Shown piece after piece: positions 33,396 through 42,670 of a stretch of 64,000 nucleotides of DNA. The first letter of the stretch is position 1, and each line of letters starts with the position of its first letter. Source of the DNA: JBAXTE01 sp038240835 (GTDB lineage: Bacteria > Bacteroidota > Bacteroidia > Bacteroidales > WCHB1-69); the NCBI GenBank assembly GCA_038240835.1, contig JBBRGJ010000001.1, forward strand, positions 1 to 64,000, read 5' to 3'. Position numbers and translations under genes: made by a program. Under the pieces are notes generated by a model. The model made no database searches and was not told where the DNA came from. It saw nothing but the letters and a program-made list of their open reading frames with translations.

Positions 33396-34662
33396 GTATT
33401 TTATGATAGTAGTTGTTATATTGACCAAGGGTCATTCCTAATAGAAAAAAGCCAAATATTCTAAACGTAATTGCATTTAATCCCCCAGAGAAGGACATGG
33501 CTATTATACTAAAAAAGGAAGAGACGAAAAGATAATTTAAATGTACAAGATTTCGATTTGATATTCTTCGCCTGACTCTTTTTTTGAAAAATAGAAATTT
33601 TGAAAAAACCTTTAAATAAAATAGAGCATATAAAATTATTCCAACTAGTCCGCTACTGAAAAAGATAATGTTTATATCTACATGCAAGGGTCTGTCTCCA
33701 AATTCTCCGTTGCCATAATTCTCAACCGAGTTAAAAGGCTTCTCTCCAAAAAAAAGCAACTTTAATGATTTCTGTTCGAAACGCTCTTCCCATAAATTAA
33801 TAGATTCTTTCAGCCTTGATTCCTCATTTAAACCTTTGTCAAATGTTTTAGTTCTTGCGTCAAATTGTTTGTCAAACAATGAGTTAAATTCAGGAAGAAC
33901 AAAAATGACGGCAATGCCAATTATGATAATAAATCTAATAGATTGAACACCTATCCTGTAAAAAAGAATTATTCCAATTCCTGAAATGCCCAAAATCACA
34001 TATGCTGAACGCCTGAATGCGATGATAATAATACCTACAACTAAAAAAGTTAACACGATAAATAGTAGCTTTTGCTTTTTTATTAGAATTAAGGCCATGC
34101 TTATGGTAATAGTTAGACTTGGGATATACCACATGTTTGAAACAATTCCTCCAGTATAAAACCCTACTTCTTCAGAGTATCCAGCCCATCCGAGTTTGAA
34201 GATGTTTGAAATTATGATGTTGACAAGAGTGATGATCAACAGAGAAAAAGCCATCTCCTTGAATTTGATGAGATTAAAATTATTACGACTAAAATAAGTG
34301 TAAAATGCATAAAAACTATAAATAATCAGAATGAATTTAATAGTTTCAGTGATGCCTTTAATGTTTTGGAACTCAAAAATTGTCGATATACTTAAGATAG
34401 AAATCAATAAAATAAAATAAATATAGGCTGGTTTATTTTGAAAAGAAATTGATTTTGAACTTCTCCTGAGTTTGAAGTAGAAGAAGATTATAATAAAAAA
34501 TCTAATTAAATTTAATATCAAAGTACTTGATGAATCTATCGAATAGAACACTAAATCGTAAATATAGTTGAAAGGAAGGAACATATATACTGCTTTGTGT
34601 GTGTCTTTTGTTAAGACATACAAAAAGTAAATACAAAGTATAATGATTATTGCAATTTGCAT
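33379..34662 (-). CDS. O-antigen/capsule polymerase, Wzy type
   Basis: The 427-residue integral membrane protein has about 11 hydrophobic helices and a large loop after about residue 260 (EFNSLFDKQFDARTKTFDKG and RLKESINLWEERFEQ), the layout of Wzy/O-antigen ligase family proteins. It should polymerise flipped repeat units on the periplasmic face. No conserved motif proves it, but position between flippase, glycosyltransferase and acyltransferase genes supports it. The codons appear more AT-rich than those of the flanking core genes. Confidence 0.75.
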   Translation of the reverse strand: MQIAIIIILCIYFLYVLTKDTHKAVYMFLPFNYIYDLVFYSIDSSSTLILNLIRFFIIIFFYFKLRRSSKSISFQNKPAYIYFILLISILSISTIFEFQNIKGITETIKFILIIYSFYAFYTYFSRNNFNLIKFKEMAFSLLIITLVNIIISNIFKLGWAGYSEEVGFYTGGIVSNMWYIPSLTITISMALILIKKQKLLFIVLTFLVVGIIIIAFRRSAYVILGISGIGIILFYRIGVQSIRFIIIIGIAVIFVLPEFNSLFDKQFDARTKTFDKGLNEESRLKESINLWEERFEQKSLKLLFFGEKPFNSVENYGNGEFGDRPLHVDINIIFFSSGLVGIILYALFYLKVFSKFLFFKKRVRRRISNRNLVHLNYLFVSSFFSIIAMSFSGGLNAITFRIFGFFLLGMTLGQYNNYYHKIHEKIK

Positions 34663-35654
34663 TAAATGTCGTTTTTTGGGACGATGTCTAAGATCTGAAT
34701 ATTTTTATTGCGAAAAATTTGATAGACTTCTAAAATGTCTTTGTTCGTGACGAATTTTTGTAAATCTATTGAAATAATTTCAATATTATCTGGCAGTATC
34801 TCTTTTAGTGTTACTAAAGCAGATGAGTAAAAAGAGAGTACTATTTTTGGAGAAATCAAGTTGTCTGTTAAATATAGTTCAAGAGGAATTGAAATGGGGC
34901 CTTTTGTGATGGAGAAGTTTTCCGGATATTTTATTTTATTTACAGATAGTTCCCATCTATGAGGAATATATTCGATTGTCGAATTACTATAATATTGACC
35001 TATTATTTTAAAAAAATAATTAATTTCTTCCTCTGTAAATAATTTTGCCTCAAGCAACGGCTGACCAATAAAAATTATTTTTTCACCCAAAGTTGATTTC
35101 TGAATCGACTTAAGATATGAGAAGTTATTCTTTAAAAAAATGTGAGAAGTTGGACTTGATTCAGGTGTCCTTAAAAACGAGAATGAGGTAACGCTATTAT
35201 TGTTTGTCAGATAGTCAAAATCTAATCCTTTAGAACTTAATCCGTCATCTAATAATATGATCTCTTTGTTTGAAACAGAGTTTGTGATTTTATGGAAATC
35301 TTTGTAATTTGGATCACCTATAATAATTGAATTATGTTTCTTTAGAAGGGCCTCTATTCTCTTTTGTTGAATTTTTTGCTGAATTATTGCGCCAATTTTA
35401 ATTGGTATTTTTAATAATAAATGGTCTCTTAAGATAATCTGTTTCCCAAATAATGAGATGATGTTAGAATTGAATATTTTGATTCTTTTATACGATTTGA
35501 TATTCAAATAATTAAAAGAATTGGTCATCTGGATGTTTGAGAAATTGTATTTCTCAAAGTAAATAAAATCAATTTTATCCAATGAAATATTCATCGAAAA
35601 TGCATATTCTACAGCACAGATCAATTGCAAGGGGGTTTTAATTATTGCGATCAT
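34662..35654 (-). CDS. Sialyltransferase-like (polysialyltransferase family) glycosyltransferase
   Basis: The 330-residue protein begins MIAIIKTPLQLICAVEY, as many bacterial sialyltransferase-like proteins do. It contains three spaced motifs of the sialyl/polysialyltransferase families: an acidic D-D-G (ILLDDGLSSKG, about residue 130), an HP-like motif (EYIPHRWELSV, about 225) and an S-S motif (LSFYSSALVTL, about 280). In known enzymes these bind CMP-sialic acid. The same operon makes a CMP-nonulosonate, so this is the best candidate to transfer it to the glycan. The HP motif reads His-Arg rather than His-Pro. It overlaps the flippase gene by 17 bp. Confidence 0.72.
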   Translation of the reverse strand: MIAIIKTPLQLICAVEYAFSMNISLDKIDFIYFEKYNFSNIQMTNSFNYLNIKSYKRIKIFNSNIISLFGKQIILRDHLLLKIPIKIGAIIQQKIQQKRIEALLKKHNSIIIGDPNYKDFHKITNSVSNKEIILLDDGLSSKGLDFDYLTNNNSVTSFSFLRTPESSPTSHIFLKNNFSYLKSIQKSTLGEKIIFIGQPLLEAKLFTEEEINYFFKIIGQYYSNSTIEYIPHRWELSVNKIKYPENFSITKGPISIPLELYLTDNLISPKIVLSFYSSALVTLKEILPDNIEIISIDLQKFVTNKDILEVYQIFRNKNIQILDIVPKNDI

Positions 35655-36912
35655 TTAATGTTTTAATTAGTAAGTAATATGCAAGAATTGATGTGATTAC
35701 AAATCCAATTAAAGTGCCCACTGATACAGCTGTTAATGGTGAGAAAAAAGGCAAACAGATAATTGGAAAAACAAACATTAAAATTACTTTTAATATACTA
35801 TATATTGAAACCGCTTTTTTATTTCCAATGCTGTAAAAAATATTGATACATATAGTATTTGTATTTATTACGCCACTTATTAAAAACAACTGTGTAGCAA
35901 GAGTTCCTTCAATATATTTTGGGAAATACAGCTCTATAGCCCAAGGAATAAAAAAGATAGAAAATATAATAGTGGGGATTAATAAGATAATAGAAGCTAG
36001 GTATATTTTGTTCACATACGGAATGAGTATCTTTTTGTCTTGATGCTTCCCATATAAATAGGAGAACTTGGGGTATAAAAATTGAGATATCGTACCAGGC
36101 AAAAAAGCAATTGCAGTGAAAACTGCTGTAGCTGGGGAAAATAGTCCAACTAAATACACCGACCCAATAGCGAGCAAAATCATTCGATTAAACGTTTTTG
36201 TTACTTGTTGAAGATATCCCCATGCGAATATAGGAACACCGACTTTCATTAATTTACGAAATGACTCTTTTGAAAAATTGGCTTTTAATTTAAATGGACG
36301 AAATATGTGAGTTAAAATTAAAAAAATAAACGCGTTCGAAAAGTAGAAAATTAATAGTCCATTATAGTTGAAAAAATAGACAAATGATAAACTTAAAATC
36401 ATGAAAAATGAAGATACATGATTTATTTTAGACAAAGTGTCAAAACTTTTAGATGTTCTATACGTGACATTTAAATAGTTCTGGTAAAAGCTAAATGAAA
36501 TTAAAAAGACGATTACAAGAAGCATCTTAATCTCATGTTCGCCCATTTTTCCAAAGAAATAGATGAGAAGAGTGATTATTAATCCTAATATAAGAGTTCC
36601 ACTACTTAATGCTTTTGCATATGATATTCCTGTTTTTACTAATTCTTTTGCTTCATTTTCTTTGTTCTGTCCAAATAAAAAAGGAATTTCTCTGTTTAAG
36701 CCGGTAAAAACTCCTAGTTGTAAGAAAAATGTATATGCTATCAATACATTGAATGAGTTGTAAATGCCAATTTCATTTGGAGATACCCATTTTAGAATAA
36801 TCACATTTGTAACCGCTAAAATAAGTGTTTTAATAAAACTAGATAAGGCAAAATTAAAAAAAACCGTCTTTTCCTTGGTTAGTTTTATTTTAGATAAAAA
36901 AGCGTATTGCAT
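35638..36912 (-). CDS. Polysaccharide flippase, Wzx type
   Basis: The 424-residue inner-membrane protein has about 12 helices and resembles the MATE/MOP exporter superfamily (GVFTGLNREIPFLFGQNKEN early, AVSVGTLIGFVITSILAYYLL at the end). It should flip undecaprenyl-linked repeat units to the periplasm. It sits between the CMP-nonulosonate synthetase and the sialyltransferase-like gene in one operon. Confidence 0.85.
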   Translation of the reverse strand: MQYAFLSKIKLTKEKTVFFNFALSSFIKTLILAVTNVIILKWVSPNEIGIYNSFNVLIAYTFFLQLGVFTGLNREIPFLFGQNKENEAKELVKTGISYAKALSSGTLILGLIITLLIYFFGKMGEHEIKMLLVIVFLISFSFYQNYLNVTYRTSKSFDTLSKINHVSSFFMILSLSFVYFFNYNGLLIFYFSNAFIFLILTHIFRPFKLKANFSKESFRKLMKVGVPIFAWGYLQQVTKTFNRMILLAIGSVYLVGLFSPATAVFTAIAFLPGTISQFLYPKFSYLYGKHQDKKILIPYVNKIYLASIILLIPTIIFSIFFIPWAIELYFPKYIEGTLATQLFLISGVINTNTICINIFYSIGNKKAVSIYSILKVILMFVFPIICLPFFSPLTAVSVGTLIGFVITSILAYYLLIKTLNDRNN

Positions 36913-36917
36913 TTTAG

Positions 36918-37601
36918 CTATGATTTATTTTTGAGAATTAATTCGCACAAATCCCAATCAATTTCTGTGTCAATATCGAGAGAATCAATTTCTGACATGA
37001 AATATTTTTTAATTTTCTTAAATTCTGTCATAGAGCCTTTTTTTAATGATTTTACATTTATAATGTAAATAGCACCATTTAATTCCCATACTTTTGGACA
37101 ATCTTGCCTTCTAATAAAATTGCCTTTTTTAGTCTTTCTCAAAAAACCATGTTCATTTTCTTCATATAAGACAAAATATGGATTTGATTTAGTCTCTTTA
37201 ACGGATACAACCATGTCGATATTGTCAGTATATAATTCTAGAGATTCTTTAATGTGAAACGATGTTCGAAATGGTGATGTTGGTTGTAGTAAAATAATCG
37301 TGTCAGGGACGAACCCTTTTTCTTCAACTTCTTTTAATGCATGAATTAAAACATCGTGTGTGGATGAGTTGTCTTGAGAAATATCTGAGGGTCTAATAAA
37401 TGGGACAGTTAGCCCAGTTTGTTCGACAATTTTTTTGATATTCAAATCATCCGTTGATACTATTATTTGGTCGTCAGTAAATAATTCTCTAGCAGCGGCA
37501 ATTGTGTAGTGAATTAATGGGATTTTATTTAGCAATCTGATGTTTTTACCAGGAACTCCTTTAGAACCGCCTCTGGCAGGAATTATAACTAATGGCTTCA
37601 T
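36918..37601 (-). CDS. legF: CMP-nonulosonate cytidylyltransferase (LegF/NeuA type)
   Basis: The enzyme activates a nonulosonic acid with CTP. The 227-residue sequence starts with the nucleotide-binding motif IIPARGGSKGVPGKN, then STDDLNIKKI, LLQPTSPFRTSFHIKE and the C-terminal DIDTEIDWDLCE. This is the short bacterial form without an esterase domain. The 1-bp overlap with the PtmE-like gene and the LegG/LegI neighbours favour legionaminic acid over N-acetylneuraminate, but substrate specificity cannot be read from sequence. Confidence 0.88.
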   Translation of the reverse strand: MKPLVIIPARGGSKGVPGKNIRLLNKIPLIHYTIAAARELFTDDQIIVSTDDLNIKKIVEQTGLTVPFIRPSDISQDNSSTHDVLIHALKEVEEKGFVPDTIILLQPTSPFRTSFHIKESLELYTDNIDMVVSVKETKSNPYFVLYEENEHGFLRKTKKGNFIRRQDCPKVWELNGAIYIINVKSLKKGSMTEFKKIKKYFMSEIDSLDIDTEIDWDLCELILKNKS

Positions 37602-38647
37602 TATAATTGAATGTTTAATATATCTTCTTGTGCTTTTGCAAAATCCTCAGGTTTGCCAATATCTAACCAGTAGCCTAAATGTGGATAGGAGGTGACTTTT
37701 TTCCCCATTTTAATTAATGTTTCCATAAAATCTGTGGAGTTAAACTCTTTTTGGATGGGGATATGTTCTAAAAGTTCTCGTTTAAACAAATATATTCCTC
37801 CGTTTGCATAATAGGTGTATTGGGGCTTTTCTTTAAAGTCGGTAATGATTCCTTCATCGGTTTCCAATATAGCGTAAGGAACTTGAACGTGATACGGAAT
37901 GGTTGCAACAGCTAAATCAGCTTGTTTGTTTATAAAATGAAGGAATAAATTTTCGTAATCTATGTTTGTGAGAAGATCGGAATTGAGCACCATAATATAA
38001 TCACTCAAGAAATTATGAATTAACGAAATGGATCCAATGGTTCCCAACGGTTCTTCCTCTGTAATATGATGAATTTTAATGTTTTTTTGGCTGCCATCTC
38101 CAACATGTTCGATAATTTGATCTCCTAAATATCTGGATGTAATCCAAATATTGTCGATTCCAAAAAGGCGCAATCGATCTATGTTGTGATCAATGATTGT
38201 TTTTGGACCAACTTTTAATAATGGTTTTGGCGTATGGTCTGTTAATGGTCTTAATCGTTCGCCTCTTCCACCGGCCATAATCACTGCATCGATGGGAAGA
38301 TAAGATTTTATTTCACGAAAATTAATGACATTTACAACTTCATTCTTTTTATTAATAATTGGAATGATTCTGAAATTTTGATTGCGGTATTCAATAACTT
38401 TAGCAAAATCACAATCTTCTTTTCGTAAATACCGTGGATTGGGTTGAATAATACAATCTACGATATCTTGAATGCTAAATCCTTTGAGTAAACCCCTACG
38501 TACATCACCATCGGTAAGCGATCCGATCAGTTTATTGTCCCCGTCAACAATGAAAATAATTGCATCTATGGCAAGCGAGTCTAGTCGCTCGAGTGCTTCT
38601 CTTATTGTACTTCCTGATGCCAATAAGTGTTTTCTAAATGTTTTCAC
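37601..38647 (-). CDS. CBS-domain sugar nucleotidyltransferase, PtmE-like
   Basis: The 348-residue protein joins two CBS domains (about 1-120: IIFIVDGDNKLIGSLTDGDV, RIIPIINKKNEVVNVINF) to a nucleotidyltransferase (about 122-348: DAVIMAGGRGERLRPLTDHT, PKPLLKVG, VLNSDLLTNID, YYANGGIYLF). The same arrangement occurs in Campylobacter PtmE, which makes GDP-glucosamine at the start of the GDP-linked legionaminic acid pathway. The start is GTG at 38647, giving a 14-bp overlap with the upstream LegG gene; no better ATG lies nearby. A glucose- or mannose-1-phosphate transferase is an alternative, but the company of LegC/G/I/F supports PtmE. Confidence 0.78.
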   Translation of the reverse strand: MKTFRKHLLASGSTIREALERLDSLAIDAIIFIVDGDNKLIGSLTDGDVRRGLLKGFSIQDIVDCIIQPNPRYLRKEDCDFAKVIEYRNQNFRIIPIINKKNEVVNVINFREIKSYLPIDAVIMAGGRGERLRPLTDHTPKPLLKVGPKTIIDHNIDRLRLFGIDNIWITSRYLGDQIIEHVGDGSQKNIKIHHITEEEPLGTIGSISLIHNFLSDYIMVLNSDLLTNIDYENLFLHFINKQADLAVATIPYHVQVPYAILETDEGIITDFKEKPQYTYYANGGIYLFKRELLEHIPIQKEFNSTDFMETLIKMGKKVTSYPHLGYWLDIGKPEDFAKAQEDILNIQL

Positions 38648-39752
38648 GATACGCTTTTTTTAGTTCGTTAATGATTGCGTTTGAGGTGTCTGGTTTGAAG
38701 AAAAGGTTGCACCCCTCGTATTCAATCTTTGAAAAAGTAATTGTTTCCTGATATATTTGTTCGCTGTTGAACGGAACATGAATTACATTTTCACCGCAAA
38801 TACGCCCTTTTTGCCGATCTCCCAAATTTAATACATATTTCCCAAAGGAAGCGGCTTCAATGATTCCACTCGAAGTATTTCCTATCATCAAAGCACAATG
38901 TTTCATGGCAGAGAAGTAACCACGTGTTCCTAAATTTTCAACACAAATTATTCTGTTTTGTGTTTCTGCTGAAAGGCGCAACAATCGATCTCGAATCACT
39001 GCATTGCTGGTATCTGCATTGGGTAAAGTAACCAATACTTGAAACTCGTTCAAGCGAAGAATTGCATTTGAAAACGCTTCAATGTTTTGTTGATTATTTT
39101 CGGGATGAATAGTTTCAGGATGTATCGTTGTTAATATAGTTGGGGGAGATAAATCAATGGAAAATTGATCTTTAAATTCTTCGATTGAATAGAGAGAAAT
39201 TGATTTTAAATTTTCTAAACTTAATGCTCCAACATTAAAAACGTTTTTTTGAGATGAAATTAGTTCTTCAACTCTTGATTTGTGTTGTTCACAAGAGGTA
39301 AAATGGAGTTTGGAAGCATGGGTAATGGAATTTCTAAAAATGTTATCCATTGCACCCAAGGTGGTTTCCCCGCCATGAATATGCGCAAAGTTAATCCCAA
39401 ATGGAATTCCGGCAGTTACAGCTGCAAACATTTCGTATCGGTCGCCAAGGCATAATACCCAATCGTATTTTGTTGAATATTTGTCCCAAAAATCAGAAAA
39501 TTCGGCAATAGTTTTGGCAATGGCTTTAGAAATATCAACGGCAGAATCTCCTTTTGGAGTGGTTTTTAATTTGTACTTTACGTTAAAGCCATCTTTCAAT
39601 ATTTGGTCGATTGTATATCCAAACTCGTGCGACAGGTGAGTGCCAAAAGCAATAATGTCGAATTCTAAATCTACTGTTTTATCTAGCGTTTTTAAAAGGG
39701 GAACATATACTCCGTAATCTGCACGCGAACTGGTGAGAATTGCAATTTTCAT
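38634..39752 (-). CDS. legG: UDP/GDP-sugar 2-epimerase, hydrolysing (LegG/NeuC type)
   Basis: This 372-residue enzyme removes the nucleotide and inverts C2, releasing a mannosamine-type sugar for the synthase. It shows ILTSSRADYGVYVPLL, the active-site CLGDRYEMFAA, HIHGGETTLGAMDN, TIHPETIHPENN and GNTSSGIIEAASFG, as in NeuC/LegG. The ATG at 39752 overlaps the LegI stop by 4 bp (ATGA); a TTG five codons earlier is less likely. The presence of LegC suggests a diamino-sugar substrate. Confidence 0.88.
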   Translation of the reverse strand: MKIAILTSSRADYGVYVPLLKTLDKTVDLEFDIIAFGTHLSHEFGYTIDQILKDGFNVKYKLKTTPKGDSAVDISKAIAKTIAEFSDFWDKYSTKYDWVLCLGDRYEMFAAVTAGIPFGINFAHIHGGETTLGAMDNIFRNSITHASKLHFTSCEQHKSRVEELISSQKNVFNVGALSLENLKSISLYSIEEFKDQFSIDLSPPTILTTIHPETIHPENNQQNIEAFSNAILRLNEFQVLVTLPNADTSNAVIRDRLLRLSAETQNRIICVENLGTRGYFSAMKHCALMIGNTSSGIIEAASFGKYVLNLGDRQKGRICGENVIHVPFNSEQIYQETITFSKIEYEGCNLFFKPDTSNAIINELKKAYRENI

Positions 39753-40771
39753 AACAAATCCTCCCAAGCTAATTGGTCGTCAGAAAACAAGTTCTTGATT
39801 GTCCTTTTTCCAATTACTTTGTCAATTTCCATCGGCGAGATGCCATCTCCTGGCCTTTTCATGATTAAATCTGTGGCTTTTATTTCTAGTCCAGCTTTGA
39901 TGTCATTTTTTACATGAATACTTTTGCGGGCAATATCTTTATTTTTTATTTCCGATGGAGAAGCCGTTTTTATTCCATCACCGCTCAGGGCAAGTTCCAC
40001 ATTCCTGATGGCTTCTACCATCGCTTTCAATTCATTGGGTTCGAGTGATGCTGCGTGATCTGGACCTTTCATCTTTCGGTCTAATGTAAAATGTTTTTCA
40101 ATAATAGTAGCTCCTAATGCAACTGCTGCAATGGGAATTTCAATGCCTAAAGTGTGATCCGAATAGCCAATTTCGACTCCAAATTCCGATTGAATATGGA
40201 GCATCGCTCTTAAGTTTACATCGCGCATGGGGGTTGGATATTCCGTATTGCAATGCAATATAGATATTTTATCCATTGAAATACCTTCGTTTGTAAGGAC
40301 TTTTAATGCATCTTTTATCTCTCCTAAATCAGACATTCCAGTAGACAATACGATGGGTTTCCCTTTTTGAGCAATGTGTCTTAATAAAGGAAGATTTGTG
40401 ATTTCGCCAGAGGGGATTTTGAAAAAAGGAATTCCAATCTCCGATAGAATATCAACACTGATTTCGTCAAATGCAGTGGACAAAAACTGAATTTTTTTAC
40501 TATCGCAATAAGCCTTGAGATCTAATAGTTCAGTTTCTGATAACTCGAGTTGCTTGAGCATTTGATATTGAAAGCCATTCTCATTTAAATCATTTTTTTT
40601 CTGATATTCAGCCATTTTAGCACTCTTTGAAACAATATTTTCGGCTTTAAATGTTTGAAATTTGACAAAATCTGCCTTTGCATCCGTTGCCGCGTCAATC
40701 AATTTTTTAGCAATTGATATTGATCCGTTGTGGTTCACTCCAATTTCAGCAATAATGATGACCTTTTTCAT
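39749..40771 (-). CDS. legI: Nonulosonic acid synthase (LegI/NeuB type)
   Basis: The enzyme condenses phosphoenolpyruvate with a six-carbon amino sugar. The 340-residue protein has IAEIGVNHNGSISIAKKLID at the N-terminus, PSGEITNLPLLRHIA, HCNTEYPTPM, GYSDHTLGIEIPIAAVALGA and EKHFTLDR in the barrel, and a C-terminal SAF antifreeze-like domain (about 285-340). Family and neighbours fit legionaminic acid synthase, but N-acetylneuraminate cannot be excluded. Confidence 0.9.
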   Translation of the reverse strand: MKKVIIIAEIGVNHNGSISIAKKLIDAATDAKADFVKFQTFKAENIVSKSAKMAEYQKKNDLNENGFQYQMLKQLELSETELLDLKAYCDSKKIQFLSTAFDEISVDILSEIGIPFFKIPSGEITNLPLLRHIAQKGKPIVLSTGMSDLGEIKDALKVLTNEGISMDKISILHCNTEYPTPMRDVNLRAMLHIQSEFGVEIGYSDHTLGIEIPIAAVALGATIIEKHFTLDRKMKGPDHAASLEPNELKAMVEAIRNVELALSGDGIKTASPSEIKNKDIARKSIHVKNDIKAGLEIKATDLIMKRPGDGISPMEIDKVIGKRTIKNLFSDDQLAWEDLL

Positions 40772-41406
40772 TATTTTATTTGTCTTTTTAATGGATTTCC
40801 AAAATACATACTAGGTACTTCGATGGATTTATTTACAATACTTCCAATTCCGATGATTGTATTATCCGGAATTTGGATATTATTTGAGAGGATACTTCCA
40901 CTTCCAATAAAACAATTATTGCCAATAGTGCAATTTCCATTAATGATTACGCCTGTTGAAATATGAGTGTTATTGCCAATTATGGTATCGTGTTCGATGA
41001 GAGATTTTGAGTTTATGATGCAATTTTCGCCAATAATTACATTTGAATTTACCAAAGCATGATTCATGACAATTGATCCTCTGCCAATTTTTGCAAATTC
41101 TGAAAAATAGGCAGCTTTTGAAACAATGGTTGCCAATTCGCCCCCTTTACTAAGAACTAAATTCATAAGATTTTTACGAAGGGTGGAATCTTTGATTTGT
41201 CCTACAGTAATAATAAATTGGCAAGATGAAGCATGTTTTGAAATAAGTTCATCTGTCCCGATGATTGGAAATCCACAACAGAACTCTCCAATTCTGTCTG
41301 ATTTATCTAAAATTCCAATGATGGTATAGTCAGAGTTTTTCGCAACTTCAATTACAGAATTACAGTGTCCTCCACCTCCAATTAATATCAACTTCTTTTT
41401 TTTCAT
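40771..41406 (-). CDS. PglD/NeuD-like sugar O/N-acetyltransferase (LegH candidate)
   Basis: The 211-residue protein has a Rossmann-like N-terminus (KLILIGGGGHCNSVIEVAKN) and hexapeptide repeats from about residue 95 (GRGSIVMNHALVNSNVIIG, TIGNNCFIGSGSIL), the architecture of PglD, NeuD and LegH. In legionaminic acid synthesis such an enzyme N-acetylates the 4-amino sugar made by LegC. It lies directly downstream of the legC-like gene (4-bp overlap), consistent with that step. Confidence 0.82.
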   Translation of the reverse strand: MKKKKLILIGGGGHCNSVIEVAKNSDYTIIGILDKSDRIGEFCCGFPIIGTDELISKHASSCQFIITVGQIKDSTLRKNLMNLVLSKGGELATIVSKAAYFSEFAKIGRGSIVMNHALVNSNVIIGENCIINSKSLIEHDTIIGNNTHISTGVIINGNCTIGNNCFIGSGSILSNNIQIPDNTIIGIGSIVNKSIEVPSMYFGNPLKRQIK

Positions 41407-42554
41407 ATTCTTACACTACTAGGTATATTCACCACTCGTTCTTCAACCCAAATTGAATTTGTTAATTCATCTGTTTGACAATCCTTATACATCGGCAGTC
41501 GGTTCATTAGTTGCCAAACAGGTCTGGTCATTACCCCAGCAGCATTCGTTTCTTGAAGAAATTGTTGCTGAATTATTCTATTTGGCAATATCACAGCGTT
41601 TAACCAATAGTTGGATTTGCAATCAATGGGTTCGTTAAAGAAATCGATGCCTTTTATGGTCGAGAAAAATGACTTATATTTTTGAGCTGTTTCTCTCTTG
41701 TTTTCAATAATCTTTTCGATCAGTTCCATTTGTGCACAACCGAGCGCAGCATTTATGTTTGGCATTCGATAATTGTACCCAATTTCATCATGTTCAAAAT
41801 TCCATGCATGAGGAACTTTAGCTTGGGTGGTGAGATGTTTGGCTTTAATGGCCAGATCTTCATCGTTGAAAAGTAACATACCACCACCACCAGTAGTAAT
41901 TGTTTTATTTCCATTAAAACTTAATACGCCAATTTTGCCAAATGTGCCCGTATGTTTCCCTTTGTAAAAACTCCCTAAGCTTTCAGCGGCATCTTCTATT
42001 AATTCTAACTTCCATTTTTTGCACACACTTAACAGTTCTTCAATACGAACCGGATGCCCAAATGTGTGCATTGGAACACAAGCTTTTATTGTTCGCTTGG
42101 TCTTTATATTTATGCAATGTCCATTTCTGAGTTCGGCATTTTGTTCTAACCATTTTTCAACAGCAATAGGGGAGAGTCCCATGGTCTCTTTGTCCACATC
42201 TATAAATATTGGATGCGCATTGCAATAGGAAATAGCATTCGCAGTTGCAACAAATGTAAGTGCCTGGGTAATGACTTCATTATCTTTCTCTACGCCCAGC
42301 AATTTGAGTGCTAAATGTAATGCATTGGTGCCGTTAACACACGCAACCGCTTTTTTTGTTCCGGTATATTTCTCCATTTTTTCTTCAAAGAGATCGACAT
42401 ATTTCCCAACACTTGAAACAAAGGTTGAGTCAATACACTCTGTAAGATATTTCTTTTCTTTTCCGTTAAAAGTTGGACTGTGCAACGTGATTGTGTCGTT
42501 TGAACAGGCATATAAACTTTTGACGAATGAAATAAATAATTTAATATTGATCAT
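41403..42554 (-). CDS. legC: PLP-dependent sugar aminotransferase, LegC type
   Basis: This DegT/DnrJ/EryC1-family enzyme converts a 4-keto sugar nucleotide to the 4-amino form. The 383-residue protein has VNGTNALHLALKLLGV, ALTFVATANAISYCNAHPIF, IEDAAESLGSFYKGKHTG and the PLP lysine in SFNGNKTITTGGGGML. Reading from the ATG at 42554 fits best; a longer form beginning at 42602 adds hydrophobic residues with no family match. The keto substrate would need a 4,6-dehydratase (LegB), absent from the window. It is the first enzyme gene after upxY, separated by 116 bp. Confidence 0.88.
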   Translation of the reverse strand: MINIKLFISFVKSLYACSNDTITLHSPTFNGKEKKYLTECIDSTFVSSVGKYVDLFEEKMEKYTGTKKAVACVNGTNALHLALKLLGVEKDNEVITQALTFVATANAISYCNAHPIFIDVDKETMGLSPIAVEKWLEQNAELRNGHCINIKTKRTIKACVPMHTFGHPVRIEELLSVCKKWKLELIEDAAESLGSFYKGKHTGTFGKIGVLSFNGNKTITTGGGGMLLFNDEDLAIKAKHLTTQAKVPHAWNFEHDEIGYNYRMPNINAALGCAQMELIEKIIENKRETAQKYKSFFSTIKGIDFFNEPIDCKSNYWLNAVILPNRIIQQQFLQETNAAGVMTRPVWQLMNRLPMYKDCQTDELTNSIWVEERVVNIPSSVRI

Positions 42555-42670
42555 GTAATATAAATAATTGACAAAAATTAAGATATAGCAAAGCCCTTTC
42601 ACTCACATTGATATTTTGTTTAAATATATGAGTTACAGCTATTTGTGTTATTTTTTCTGAGAAAATTTAA

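Noticed and set aside
37601..38647. Reading the CBS nucleotidyltransferase as a mannose-1-phosphate guanylyltransferase of general metabolism
   Set aside because: The two CBS domains and the surrounding LegC/G/I/F genes fit PtmE better.
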